DNA of 64,000 bases from Paramacrobiotus metropolitanus (GCF_019649055.1 NW_026570341.1:124001-188000), one strand, 5' to 3'; positions 33,326 to 45,290 are shown, counted from the stretch's first letter. The notes: generated from the sequence alone by a model not told the origin. A program made the numbers and translations.

Positions 33326-33456
33326 TCGATTTCATATTGAACGTACCGTCAAAGAAGAGCTGCTTAATGTGAGCAATTCCTAAGAAAATTTAGAAAACTG
33401 TGTGACTTGCGAAATGACTCACAAAATTTAGCAATTAGTTTAGCAATTAGAAGAGA

Positions 33457-33900
33457 ATGCTCGCACGCATTCGCGGCAGGGTTTTAGTGGCAGCGGAAAA
33501 GGGGCAGTCGCTGTTCAGTTTATTGCCGGGTACGCCATACGTACGTACAAGTGCTTCTAATAATACTAATCATCACACATCTAGCGTTTTGCTGGCTTTC
33601 ACCTTTGCAGCAGCTGTCATACTAAACTTGTCAGCCATCCTGCAGTCGCCAATCGGCCAGTTTAATTGGCCAAAAACTGGCAGTGTCGTCACAGTTGTAC
33701 CAATACGATTACGTACGAAGGTTGTTAAGGCTACTTTATCAGGTACAAAGCCTTCTGGACAGAAGAGCCGGCGTGTTTGCAGCGGGAGAAATCGAAATCA
33801 TAGGCATTTTCTACGCAGGGATGCTTCTGCTCTTCTTTCTAACGGGTTTGTTTGTGTAACGGTTCAACCAGTCACGCGAGCGCACCAAACTAGACTGTAA
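33457..33900 (+). CDS. Unidentified ORF, possible organelle-targeted or membrane peptide
   Basis: An ATG-initiated frame of 147 codons starts 120 bp beyond the large element. Its N-terminus is basic and free of acidic residues for 13 positions (MLARIRGRVLVAA), reminiscent of a mitochondrial presequence. A hydrophobic helix (SSVLLAFTFAAAVILNLSAI) follows. From about 33770 an alternative frame ends in IIGIFYAGMLLLFFLTGLFV and a stop at 33859, a second membrane-like helix; a related end occurs at 44.27 kb. Splicing or a frameshift could join the first part to this end. The function is unknown and the gene may be decayed. Confidence 0.3.
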   Translation: MLARIRGRVLVAAEKGQSLFSLLPGTPYVRTSASNNTNHHTSSVLLAFTFAAAVILNLSAILQSPIGQFNWPKTGSVVTVVPIRLRTKVVKATLSGTKPSGQKSRRVCSGRNRNHRHFLRRDASALLSNGFVCVTVQPVTRAHQTRL

Positions 33901-36760
33901 ACAGTATTTTCAGCGCACGTTTCGCCTACAGAAACGGCATCCCATAAAAGAGTGTCCCAGTTAGCGTTGGACGGGGTCGCGTAATAAGTCTCCAAAATAA
34001 ATGTTGCAATGGGATAAAGACACGTAGAGCGACATTATTTGTCTCTCTGAGTCGGTGTCAATTCCGTAAGACTCAAGACCGTGAAAGACCGGATTCGTTG
34101 TTATTAGAAAACGATTCCCAGATGCAGTGTGTTGTACAGAAAACATGCAGTGTGCAGGCAAATAAACGCAATCCCTTATAAATGTAAAACATAAATTAAC
34201 ATAAAAACTGAATAAGTAACGTCTATAAAGGTATAATGAGGTTGCTTTCCATAAATAAGGCACAGCACTTCACTTATATAAAATGCGGAAATTAAAGGAG
34301 ATCACTCCGTTTGTGACCTTTTGGTGTATTTCACTCGCTGCGAGACCTTTCGCCTTCCGTTTCCCGCGGTACTGAATGATGTACGGGCTTTCTGCTTTGC
34401 TGATCTTCGTTTACTTTCACCCGAGTTTTAATCATCTTGGCCAAATCATTACCCTGATTAAAGTCGTGGATGCCCGGTTGATGCTCTATCCAGTGACGTC
34501 GGGGACGCCGAATGGTTTGACGTTCATTATTGCATTACGTGGATCCTGCGGGATTTACAAATGCGGAGTGCTCACAGAGTGGAGCACTTCGATATGCCAG
34601 TATTTTTAATCAATTCTGCTTTATAGATCAGCATAGTAATCGCCTGACCGAATTGACAGCCCTGTGTGGCGGGCGGCTATGTATTTGAATTTGCGGGTGG
34701 TGGGGATCATTTGGGAGAAGATGGCGCTGAACAATGTAATCCAGTTGGAGCAGATGACGATCTTGAGGAGTGCGCTGGCCAGTTCCCGGTTGACGTTGTG
34801 CGGAACGCTATTGCTAAAGCTTGCTAGAGTCTTGTTATGATTTGCGGCGATAGTAGAAATATACCATCTCCGCACTTTCAGGAGCCTACACACGCGAAAG
34901 AAGGCGGTTTAATGGAGCTTTGCCGCTGAAGACGAAGTCCGATTTTTGTAATACAAACTCTGCCTTAAACTACAAACGTTGAATGTCCAAGAAGCTGCGT
35001 GCGTATAACCGGCAGGAAAGAGGACGGTGGACGTTCAATGACATCGCATCCACCTTGATGCCGATCTTCGTCGGAAAAGTGGATGAATCGTGCAGCTTTC
35101 TCACACAGTGCATCTGATCTGCTTGAGCAAATCCTGCCTGATACAACGCATAAAAGCATTTTTGATTGCCGCTGTGCTACCGTTTCCATGCGAGGCAAAC
35201 GGTTTCGTTTTAAAGCTTTATTCAAGTGGGACACATCTGGTTTTGAACATTACATGTCTTATTGCTTACTTCCAGGAAAATCTCTGAGCAATAAAACGTA
35301 CGTACATAAATCTGACCACTGATACGGTGATTAAAATGGCAAAAATGGAACCAAGGTAGCATGTGTTTATCGACCTGTACGCCGACAGCAGATCGAGACA
35401 GAAAGATGGTTGACCAGTGCAAGAAACCTGGATAATCAGAATTCGGACTGGTACAGTGATGACCTTTTAGAGAAAGGTTTAGGATTCTTCCAATTTCCTG
35501 CCGAGTTCTGGCAGACAGGGGATGACCTTTGTTGCTAAAATTACACGAGACAGTAAACAAGCAGCGTGAGGAGTTTGTGAGCCAAAAAATCGTTATTCTG
35601 TTTTGCTGTATCGTTTTACTGAAGGGTGGTATTGCGCGCTGCGCGCTGCGTTAGACACCAGGAAAGCACAAGTTTTAATAGAGGTAGTTTACAAAAAGAT
35701 TAATAGTTCGCACACAGTTATTGTGTATTCCCTCTAGGGCCACTACGTACGAAATCAAATACCTACCGGGTAGTCAAATTTACGCAGGGGTGACTAACTA
35801 GTAACTACATCACTGTTATGAGGAACACCAGCGGTGGTTGCGAACCACATTATTGCACGAGCGCGAGCGCCAATACCACTGGGAAATGGTATTGGGGTTG
35901 TGGAATTGGAAAAGCATGACGTACGCTCTTCGTGGCGTCAGACAAATTTTATGCTCTTGACGAAGACTTATTGCAGCACCTCGCGCTTCGCGCTCGGTGC
36001 AAACAATTTCATGTATTGTACACATAACAGATATAACAACGATCTGGTTTCAGGATGGGCGCACTATGACTGAGCGCCGCGGGGGGCAGTGAGCGGTGCT
36101 ATCCCAGGACTGCAGCGGGTTGAAGTTCCCTTTGGAATTGCCTTGCGGCAGAAATGTACCGGGCGCTATACAGTTTCTAATTAATTTCAGTTTAATTTTA
36201 CACTGTGCACATCGCGTAAATATGCGTATATGGTGTACAGATGCTCCACGCTTTGTAAGTCTTATACCGACAAAAATCGAGTGTAATTTTTTCGGGCCCA
36301 AAATTTATTTTACTGCAAATGTAGCGGTATTCCTACGTACGTTGTAACATGATCTAAGTAAAACCTTGTATTGAATTCACGAGTGCAGTTAGTTTTCTGT
36401 GGAATTCCGCTCCCTACATTTATTGCGCAAAAAGTAAAAATTCTGAATTTATTGATTATCCGATGAAAACAATCTCAAAATCAGAGGTCATCATTACATA
36501 TTTATGCACGGCCGTAAATCAAGAATGTGAGCACCATTAATATAACTGCCTGAACCTTCATGGACACGCAGCCCATCGCAATCACTCAATCAATCGATAT
36601 AAAACATAAACGTCACGAAAAATTTGTCGAATCATCTGTGATGCATCACTCTTTGTAGTATAAATAGTTCTTGTGAATTGAAAATTTAGAAAAATGAAGC
36701 GGGCGAGTAAAACGATGTAATTGCGGCTGCCGGTCGTCGTCCTACATCTTCCTGCATATC
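33901..36760. other. Intergenic; weak receptor-like relic only
   Basis: Mostly unexplained sequence. A plus-strand frame at 34376-34609 contains ARLMLYPVTSGTPNGLTFII, which faintly recalls the last helix of rhodopsin-type receptors; there is no other receptor motif. A short GCGCTTCGCGC hairpin lies near 35980. I do not annotate a gene here. Confidence 0.3.
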
Positions 36761-36762
36761 GA

Positions 36763-38885
36763 TCACTTGGCGTTGTAGGCCGGCGGGTCGACGGGCAGCA
36801 TCCGCACGCGCTCCGTCTGGGCGTTGTATGTAACCGGCCCCCGTGACGTTGTTGCGCGCCTCTCCACACCCTCTGGGCGCTGACCAGCGTTGGGTGCCTC
36901 GGCCGTGGCGGCGACGGCGTGCTGTGCGCCGTTAATCCAAACGACCGTGCTGAGGACGACCCCGAAGCCCAACGCCAGCCGGGTCGCCATGAAGCACAGA
37001 TGCCCGATGGTGTACATCGCCTCCAGCCCGCTGATCTGGCCGTCTGTGGGACTGAGGTCGCCCCACTCCTTCCGGCGGATCTGTCCCATCACCTGCATCA
37101 TGCCAAAAACATGATGTGATCATGTTGTGATCACACGTTCACGATCTAATCCAATTAAGGCGGATGAATGCTGTGTGAGGAGAGAAGCGGCTCACGTGCA
37201 GCGACAAAATCTTTCAAATGATTTCAACGTATTGCGCCGTGGTGCAGTGGTGCTGCCTACGCGGATCTAACGACGTAGCCGGGGTTCTATTCTCCCATCG
37301 GCGCCTTTTTCAGCCGTTTCTCGGTTTCCAGTGGATTGCGCCCTGCTGATTGCTGCTTAGCGGTTCACCATGTGCGACAACCTGTTCTCACCAGCTCACC
37401 ATGCGCGTAGCATGACTAGACACATTATCGGAAGCTACCCGTTCTATTTCTAAACCTGATTTTAGTGTTGTTTCTTCTTCCGTTCGTACGGAAGGTCGTT
37501 CTAATAAATTAGGCCTGTGATCTGGCCGCACAGTAAACTGGTGCTTCTCTCGCTTCTGGTAATCGTATTCATAGCTGATTCGTGACCTCGCATCCTTTTC
37601 CAACCTGTACAGTCGTTTGCTACCTGGAAGCGCTGTATAAGCAGTTCCAGTTGAGATGCGTCGTTTTAATATAGATCCATAACCGACGCCTATGCGACCC
37701 GAAATACCCTTTAGGTACTCACGTCTACTGTACCGATAATTATTATGAGCTCTGCACTGCTATACGATCTGCATCGTATTATCTCTGTATGCATGCTAGA
37801 ATTGTACCATCCGCGTACAGTCATCATGTACCACAAGCAAAGATACAGCACGGTATGTCTCTCTACATTAGTAAAACCGAATGTTGCACCTGGTTGAGCA
37901 CCCCGCCGACTTCCGTGCTGTACTTGTACATCTCCCCGAATCCCAGCATAATCAGGGCCACGGACACGAGCATGGACACAATCAGACGGCGCAGCTGGCA
38001 TGGCGACTGGATCGTGTCCCAGTGCGCGGCGATCTTACGGGCGGTGGCCACGGCTAAGTAGCCGACGTACATTAAGAGTAGACCCATGCAGTAGTTGAAG
38101 CCATGGAGGACGGCATACTCCATATACGGCAGCATGAAGTTCACTGAAAACACACAATCTATTATAGTCAGATTTAGCTGTGATCTGATGTGTTAAGCAG
38201 TACACAAGACACGACTGTAACGAGGAAGGAAAACACACAACATCCAAAGACCTACGTCAACTTCGCAGCTGATTTTACATTGATGTTGAGGCGCTCTGAA
38301 AGCGCGCCTTTTATCCGTGGCACATCAAAGCAATTTCAAAAATACAAAACACACTAACATATAACCACAACAAGGTTAAGCAGTCAAAACACAATTATGC
38401 AACCATCAAAACTATATTACGTAAGCGTCTGACATCATCGAAGTGATGTCATAACGCGACCGCAGTAAGAGTACTGCACCGGTCTTATTAGCCATCTCTG
38501 ATCCAGCAGGACCAGCACTAATCAGTATGGTAAAAAAAAGATCGATACACCTTCTAGCAATAATAAATAAATGTACTTATACCTACTCGAATAATTTGCG
38601 GTCTTGATAAAAGGCAACGCACAACCAGCAACACAGCATGGCACGTACGTTGTGCTTCACGCTTGCCAATTGGATTGCACCATCAATACATAGCGAAAAT
38701 CCGGTCAGATTTAAGTTTAGAATCAGGTAAAACTGTTTATGCTCATTCTGAGATCAGTACGCTGATTGCAGTATGTGGTACTTACATGGTACGGTCAGGC
38801 CGAAGATGACAAATCCCAACACAGCCAGGACAAATCCCACTCCCCTCAGCTCCTGGAGCCCGCTGCGCGTGTCCGTTATAGCCAT
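36763..38885 (-). CDS. Four-helix membrane protein, three exons, 227 aa
   Basis: Exon 1 is 38885-38786, exon 2 38143-37890, exon 3 37092-36763. Donors are CCAT/GTAAGT and ACCAG/GTGCAA; acceptors are TTTTCAG and GATGCAG. The first intron splits a Leu codon after its first base, the second is phase 0, and the joined frame is open throughout. Predicted membrane helices lie at residues about 15-32, 46-66, 87-106 and 146-171, followed by a 55-residue polar tail ending PPAYNAK. A short N-terminus and a tail with a PPAY motif (possible WW-domain ligand, inference) suggest both ends are cytosolic. The layout resembles tetraspan families in general, but there is no claudin, tetraspanin or connexin cysteine signature. 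Intron 2 contains a tRNA-like repeat. Confidence 0.75.
37234..37310 (+). repeat. tRNA-like pol III unit (degenerate tRNA or SINE head)
   Basis: GCGCCG at the 5' side pairs with CGGCGC at the 3' side. TGGTGCAGTGG at 37240-37250 fits an A box and GGTTCTATTC at 37283-37292 fits a B box, 32 nt apart. CTACG/CGTAG can form an anticodon stem, but its loop is 12 nt and not 7, and the T stem has a mismatch. TTTTT follows at 37306-37310. It lies in intron 2 of the membrane-protein gene on the opposite strand. The irregular loop argues against a working tRNA. Confidence 0.45.
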
Positions 38886-40730
38886 GTTGTGGTCTAATTG
38901 GCCGGTTCGCCGATCCGTTCAGCAAGCAACGCTTAGAAAATCCGCCGGAATTGCGAAGGATAGCACTGGTGTATGCTATAGTTAACAAACCTATCCGTAA
39001 AACTACGAATAAATAATGCCTTCAGATGGGAGAAACCTTCTATAATCGAAAAGAGTAGAGATGGTGCAGTGTGGGAATATTGCACCAACAGTGTCTAGTG
39101 TCTAACCGTGCAATTTCACAAATTAATCTCATTCATTCACCTGTCCAGATTCACACTGTTTGACGAGGAACGAGTGGAGCCGGTTAGCGGTGAGTGCAAT
39201 CGATAACGTGTTCACGGTGATATTCCTTCTGTTCCTGGTTGTACATATTGCCGGATGGAAGCCGGGTGGGCGTTCCTTGTGGATGGTTATTTATTAATTT
39301 CTCCCAACATCTTGCATAAGCATCGGCCGTATTACGAGATACCTAGGCAGCCGCAACGGAATGTACAAGCCGGTCCGGAATAATAAACATGTCGAGGTAC
39401 AGCTAATGCAAACGTCACTGCGCGCTCTAAAAAGGCGGCAGCCGGGCAGCGTAGCCGCAGCTTGCCGAAAGTTCACCACGTGGGAAGTATTCGTTTCTGG
39501 AAAACGGACAACATTTTTAGCCTTTAGTAATGGAAACGCTGGGAGTTTTCGGTCCTGCGACCTTTGGTAATTGAGTGGCTGTTACAAATAAATTTGTATG
39601 CATACTGAGCGCGCTGTTAGTACTTGAAGGGGGCTAGTGCCGTATATAACTGCGTAATATACTCGTACTGTGCTGACGGAAAGCGAAAGTAGAGTTCTTA
39701 ACTATAATTTTAATCACACAACATGCAGGAATAATAATGAGATGGAAAGCAAGAGGAAATGGTCGACCGATCGCTGGAATATTTGTTATCATACACAGCA
39801 GAGCAACACCTTATGTCTCAGTGCAACTGTGTAGCAACGATTCGAGAAAGTTCGGTGACTCACGATGACAATAAAACATGAGCACAATCCCTTAGACTCT
39901 CAAATGTTATGGCCAAAGCCATAACGTGCTAATCCATGCACACTTACGCAGCTAAACAAGTTATAATAAACGCATCATGCACAAACACAAGTACTCGTAT
40001 AGCAATAAAGCTCATAAACATGGTCGCCTTTCAAATGACCGTTATGCGTATACCGGTGTAACACGATTAGGACGATGGCCATTACACTACAATATTCACA
40101 ATGATGAATCTGCAATATTAAAATTATAGTTTCTTATTTTTATGAGTGCATGTTTCACTTAAAAAAAACCTCCAAGAATTGTTTTTACTTTAATATTTGG
40201 CTTTCACTTTCACCAACCATGGCTCTCACCAACCATCTCAAATACATGTACCGCATAAACATTGTGGCGTGGCGCGCCGGAGTGCGCAGTTTGGCATAAT
40301 CCGTGAATCGATATTTTTCGCTGAATTATTTGCGCTCATCATCCGGACCGGCTTCTACTCTACCGTGATCCAGAGAATCGGATTGTTTTCCACGCAAAGG
40401 TGCGCGTTGTATCACTTCCGGCACATCGCACGGTGTAATTACAAAATGACTCAGACGGTAGAAAAAGTGGGCTGCGGAAAGGACACTTTTTCTACCGATC
40501 CGGCTTTCTTATGCGATTAACTTACCATTCCCGGCATCGCTCGGTCTGGAGCGCGTTGTTTCCCCGAATCTCAGTGTGATGATGATTGCCAACCGTTAGT
40601 CTTGTTATTCGAACGCTATGTTGATCGGAAACTGTGTACATGGCTGCACCCCGGGCTTCCGCGATGATTTACTCAAATGTCAACAAATTGCAGAAATGAC
40701 AATTAAGGCCAATATTGTCCCTATTACGCG
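38886..40730. other. Intergenic, no gene recognised
   Basis: No supported exon. A short perfect-stem hairpin (GGTAGAAAAAGTG against CACTTTTTCTACC) lies at 40457-40498. Confidence 0.4.
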
Positions 40731-40733
40731 CCA

Positions 40734-41000
40734 TTAACGTACATGGTGTCCATCATGGGACGCATACACTAAAGCTTTGGCTTTCGCGCACTCCGAATCA
40801 CTTTTTGTAATACTTTGTCATTCTAAAGCTAAATGATTTGTATACATTGTTCTGAAAACCGTTTGCGCGCGCAACTTCTGGTTGCCGAGACATGGCGAAG
40901 TAAAACTGCGAAAAGTTTAAACGCATTGTTGTGTACTAAAAGTCTGGTTATTGGATTGGATTTTTTCTCTAATAAATATTTCGTAAAACCGGTTTACCGT
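40734..41000. mobile_element. Fold-back MITE, family F, partial copy
   Basis: After a TTAA at 40735-40738 the sequence continues with CGTACATGGTGTCCATCATG and then GGCTTTCGCGCACTCCGAAT, ATTCTAAAGCTAAATGATTT and CCGTTTGCGCGCGCAACTTC. These blocks match, in inverted order, the right half of the copy at 2407-2731. The opposite end is missing. Confidence 0.55.
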
Positions 41001-42360
41001 TTCAGCACTGCCGCTTCAGTTTTTTTATCGTTTTGAATAATTGTCGTCGTTGATCAAATTATTGTGATTGCGATACAGCAGGAGATACGTCCAATCTGCT
41101 CGAACTTGATTACAGACGAACCTAATTATGGATGCTTCAGGTGTATATCCGTACAAGAAAACATGTATTCATCAAAATACGAAGCAACATACTAGGTACT
41201 GATCAGGATTGCTTTGTGGAGCACATAATAACTAAGGAAATGCACCGCTCCAGGCTGGCACAGAAGACGGAAGCGAAGCCAGAAGTCAGCTGTTCCGGTT
41301 CCAATAGTAAATCCACCTAAGCACGAAGATAATCCAGAAAAGCCAAATAAAAAACCAAACGGCGACTTTTAATGTTTGTCTCGCTCTTTTTGAAAACTGT
41401 TGCCTCCCCTTTCAGGATCCAGAAGCCGACACAGAGTAGCAAATGACAGCGGAAGAGTATGTCGGACGTAGCAAACTCCAAGCACAAAATAATAAAAAAA
41501 ACTGACTCGATAAAAGTGATTAAAAATTGGAAAAAAAAGTGATGCAGCGATTTGATTCGGTCGGTATTCCCACAAAAATGCGCTAGAATTCGCACTAAAA
41601 AGTTACGCTAGATAAGCGTCGAAAGAAAAGCATAAGGACATACAAAATTATTTTTGAATTTACTGTATGTGACTGTCCGAACTTGGCTTGGCGGGACTGT
41701 TCGAGTCCTAACCAGATAAACAGCAGCAATATGTGAGTGAAATTTTAAAATAACGGTGACGACTTCCCTTCGGTACCTTTATCTCGCTTCGTGACCTTTG
41801 GTATCACGTTTTTCTCGGTGATACATTATGCTTCCTGTTGGATTTATGCGGCTTCTTTAATTATTAACCATTTATACAATCCACACAGTTCTCTCCTGGT
41901 TCTACTTTGTAAAATTCGTTCGTCGAGACAGATCACAGGGCAGACTGTGTCGGGGTGAAGAGCTTGGGACATTTCGTGCAATACGCACAACAGCGAATCA
42001 GTTCGCGATTTCGTTAATTGAAATGACCAGGAAAGCTGCGTTCGGAAAATGCCGATTTGCTTATTGTGTGTGCCAACACTTTTCATGGGGAAGTCTTCTT
42101 TTTCTGAGCATAAAAGCTGTAAGGTCAACCCACCATCATTCACCGGGACAGCAGCCAGCCAAAACGATGAAAGGTCAACTGCAAGGTGAAGCGCACGCAA
42201 CGCCGCGAACAAAGTAGGCCAAAGTATAAGAAAACCTAAGGAAACATGAGAAACCTAAGGTGACCACGTTGAGAAGTCCAAGTTAAGGAGTCCAAGTTCA
42301 GGTTAAATGTAGGGAATGTCCGACTTTTAGCATGTATTATATCTCTCTCATGTACTGTAT
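41001..42360. other. No gene recognised
   Basis: Several frames of 80-120 codons exist on the minus strand (for example 42212-41844) without ATG starts, splice context or family resemblance. Confidence 0.35.
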
Positions 42361-42377
42361 GGAATACTTTCTCGTAC

Positions 42378-42615
42378 ATGGCTAATACCGAAAAGAAACA
42401 AAACCTTCTAACAGATGTCAGGAAGCAAAACGAAGGTCAGAGAAGTGACGTGCTATTGCGTTGGATAACCGCCCAGATGAAGCGGTGCGAAGATGCTGTA
42501 TGTTTGTTGAAAACATCAGCTTCTAGCTCTCTTCTTAGAAAAACACTTTGGATACCAACCATGAATGCATTACATACTGCCATAGATGATAACCCATATC
42601 ACCTTCTCAATAGAA
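42378..42615 (+). CDS. Possible small ORF running into a MITE
   Basis: An ATG at 42378 opens a polar, Lys/Arg/Gln-rich frame (ANTEKKQNLLTDVRKQNEGQ) of about 80 codons before it enters the repeat at 42620. The composition is plausible for coding sequence, but the family is not recognised and the stop lies within the repeat. Confidence 0.2.
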
Positions 42616-42619
42616 TTAA

Positions 42620-43049
42620 GGAAAGTGGCCCGGTAGATGGTGCCACATTCGTGTACATGCGCAAAAATTTTAACTTTCGCGCACACCCAAACACATTTTT
42701 GTTTCAATTTATGACATTCTGTAGCCAGAAGACTTGTATACACTGGCGTTAAAACCGTTTGTGCGCGCAGCATCAGGTTCGGGAGTTATGGCTGTTAGAA
42801 AATTCCCAAAAGCTTAAATGCATTCAGGTGTACCAAAAGTCTCATTACGGACCGATCTTCCTCAAATTTTGCACGTAATTGCATATAACCACAAAGAACG
42901 TTTTTACACCGACCTACTGTTCTAGCTTGCTTTTCAAATTTTAAAATGAATTTTAAAATGAATTAAAATGAAACGTGTTTGGGAGTGCGCGAAAGTGTAA
43001 GTTTTCGTGCATGTACACGAATTTGGTACCATGTACCGGCCCACTTCCC
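42620..43049. mobile_element. Fold-back MITE, family F, copy 4 (430 bp, TTAA-flanked)
   Basis: TTAA at 42616-42619 and 43050-43053 border the ends GGAAAGTGGCCCGGTAGATG and CCATGTACCGGCCCACTTCC, which are inverted copies. The element is shorter than copies 2 and 5 because most of the right arm's interior is missing. Confidence 0.75.
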
Positions 43050-43219
43050 TTAAGATTGGATAAAGAGCCGGCCGAAGGAACATCCCCCATTCTAAACCAC
43101 TTTTTTTCAAACGTATACTGGCGTAAAACAAAATCCAATGTTTAAACGGGATTTATCAGAGTTCTCCTGGCCGAAACGGAAAGCAACACAACGGCTTGCC
43201 CACATAAAAATGATGATGA

Positions 43220-43560
43220 GTTCATTAGATTTCAGGATGTGTATACGATGTATAAACATACATACAATGTATGTATGTACATGCATACATACATAAGTTC
43301 ATACGAGTACATACATACAAGGTAAGCTTCGCGCTCCGCGCTCGGCAAATGTGTATTGGAGAGGTCAGGCTTGAATTCATGGACTGTTACGAGATACGAC
43401 GGTAGTGTTAACGACAGTAGTCGTGGTAGCATACATATACAGTAGTCGAGTACTGTACATACATATACATACATACTCGTATTATGTACATTATGCAGAC
43501 AATGGTATGTATAATGTACATAATGTTCATATCTATAATGTATAATACATATGCATAATG
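43220..43560. repeat. Degenerate CATA/TATG microsatellite region
   Basis: Repeated ACATACATACA, TGTATGTATG and ATAATGTACATAATG tracts occur on either side of a short CGCGCTCCGCGCTCGG segment. No gene. Confidence 0.8.
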
Positions 43561-43689
43561 TTTCCCGACAAACTACTCTAGGTGGACTAGTGACAGCTAA
43601 AAGCGTGCACCAACAAAATTCAATAACGCCAGGCTTCCAAACTTACCGAGAACCCAGAAGCCGCATGAACTCCCGTTTGAAGTGGAATG

Positions 43690-43990
43690 CGGATGCAGAG
43701 CAAAAATTGAAGATAGGCATTTGCAAGGTAGTGTACATTTCTGTTAACTATTGGGCCTCAGTGCGCCGTTTTCCGGTATCCCAATTCCGTTTTCCGGCGC
43801 TTCAGTTATCTTTACAGATGTTGTGCGCGCGCTGCAGTCGGCCGATCCGCGACCGTCTTCGTATTACCGCGGGAAGCAGTGGTGCGGGCCTGCGTGGACG
43901 GCCTGCAAGGTCTCATCTGGACAAATTGCCGTGCATTACGCGGCACTTCCTCGTTGAGCTGCTAGGAGCGACTGCTCATCCGTTACCTCG
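43690..43990 (+). pseudogene. Fragment of an F-box family gene (exon end, intron, last exon)
   Basis: The end of a penultimate exon (EQKLKIGICK, compare KLKQVVCK of the 5.1-kb gene) is followed by a donor at 43728 and a 90-bp intron ending TTTACAG at 43817. It continues into ATGTTGTGCGCG... corresponding to the last exon of the family (RGKQW; DKLPCITRHFLVEL). A one-base insertion after GCGCG shifts the frame. Intron position and size match the intact genes, so this is a DNA-level copy and not a retrocopy. Confidence 0.7.
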
Positions 43991-44149
43991 AAGAAGCGAA
44001 CTCTTACTTACTGAGCGGCAACCACATTTAAATGCAATGTATTCTCTCTCTACTCTCTCGAATGTAACGTCGAATCATTCGACATTACGTTCGAAAGCGG
44101 GCGTCACGTTCGTACATACGTACAGGTACATTTGTGTCGACTCGTCACA

Positions 44150-44320
44150 GTTGTACCTGCATGTACGAACGTGGTTAAGGTTACATTGTAGAAACCATTT
44201 TAGACAGATTTAACAGAAGAGCAGAAGTGTTTAAACCGAGAGAAATGGACAGCATGGACATTTACTTCGCAGGTTCCTTCCTGACGGGTTTGTTTGTGTA
44301 ATGGCGCCATCATTCACGCG
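44150..44320 (+). pseudogene. Relic sharing a 3' end with the 33.7-kb ORF
   Basis: A short frame ends DSMDIYFAGSFLTGLFV with TAA at 44299-44301. The nucleotide sequence around it (GAAGAGC, AGAGAAAT, ACGGGTTTGTTTGTGTAA) parallels 33760-33860, where the frame ends GIFYAGMLLLFFLTGLFV. Two diverged copies of one unrecognised gene end are the likely explanation. Confidence 0.4.
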
Positions 44321-44329
44321 AACATTATA

Positions 44330-45290
44330 AATAAAGAAGGCAAACCGAACAACGAATTTTAACAAAAATAAATAAATAATTAGAAATTTAGAAGACACGA
44401 GTTTAACCGTTATTTACGCAGCACGCTCTGCTTAACGAAACAGTTTCTGTCATAGTGAGTTAGCGTAAGACGGAGCCAGGCATAATCTCCAAACCGAAAT
44501 CTACCATATTCAAATAACGCTGTGCAAATAATTCCTACTCGTACACAGCAGAGATATACAGAACGAGCAATAAGTACAGTAGTAAACCGGATTGACTTAC
44601 CGGAAATGCCAGTCCCCCGTTTTTCCACAGGACAATTAGCTATACTTCACGGGAGGAGTGGATGGACGATCACGTCTTGATTCCGCTTAACAGGTCACGA
44701 TGACCGATCATAACCAAAAGGAATTTTAGACTCGCAACCGGTGTTTGCTTATTTTTTATTTTGTGGGGTTCGCTTCGTAATTGCGCATGCATCATAAAAC
44801 CATTCCAGTTAGATAATTATGCTGCTGCAACAGGGTTTTCCCGTTGGCAAACATGTGAGAAATTGGTTTGCCCACTCTGCTTTCCACAAGGTCTTACAAT
44901 ACGGCTGTGCACGAAGCGGGGCTGCAGTGATTAACGTTTGTGGAAGTCACGATGAACAGTTCCTTTATGCTGTTGGCGGGAGGGGTGTGAGATGGAAAAA
45001 TAATTAGCTTTGCCAACCACAGACTAACCGCAAAAATACCAATACTCTGTATTTCAGCCCAAAAGACACTTCAAGGCTGTTCAAGCTGCAAAAGCGTTTG
45101 GGACGTGCCGCTCCAGGAAAACGGGAACACATCGCTCCCGTGAACCGACCTCGTTTACACGGTGCTATTTTTTTCGCTCGTCATTTATTACGCCACCGCT
45201 TTTTTCTTCTAATTCGAACTACAAAACAAGGAGCATGAATACTGCACATGGTGACAACTGACATGGGTACAATACTACGTAAAACGATGC
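44330..45290. other. No gene recognised
   Basis: No supported exon. A 62-codon frame starts at ATG 44819 but has no family resemblance. Confidence 0.4.

Larger units (their letters stand above)
22165..33337. mobile_element. 11.1-kb element with inverted satellite-like ends (novel candidate)
   Basis: Both ends carry arrays of a GCTATTTTGCCGCA-type repeat: direct orientation at 22177-22365, inverted orientation (CGGCAAAATAGC) at 33165-33325. Outside both arrays lies the identical 12-bp TCGATTTCATAT (22165-22176 and 33326-33337), which reads as a target duplication. The outermost bases of the two ends are inverted copies (GGCTATTTTGCCGCAGT). GC content inside is clearly higher than in neighbouring intergenic DNA, and the relic reading frames are on the minus strand. 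Younger elements sit inside it at 22569-22733 and 24226-25528. I recognise no transposase, polymerase or capsid motif, so the class is unknown; a large self-synthesising DNA transposon is one possibility. Confidence 0.65.

Noticed and set aside
34376-34893. Possible receptor-like gene
   Set aside because: Only one faint last-helix resemblance; no DRY, NPxxY or other motifs and conflicting strands.
40457-40498. Hairpin GGTAGAAAAAGTG/CACTTTTTCTACC as an operator or terminator
   Set aside because: Isolated 13-bp stem with no gene beside it; probably chance or a tiny repeat remnant.
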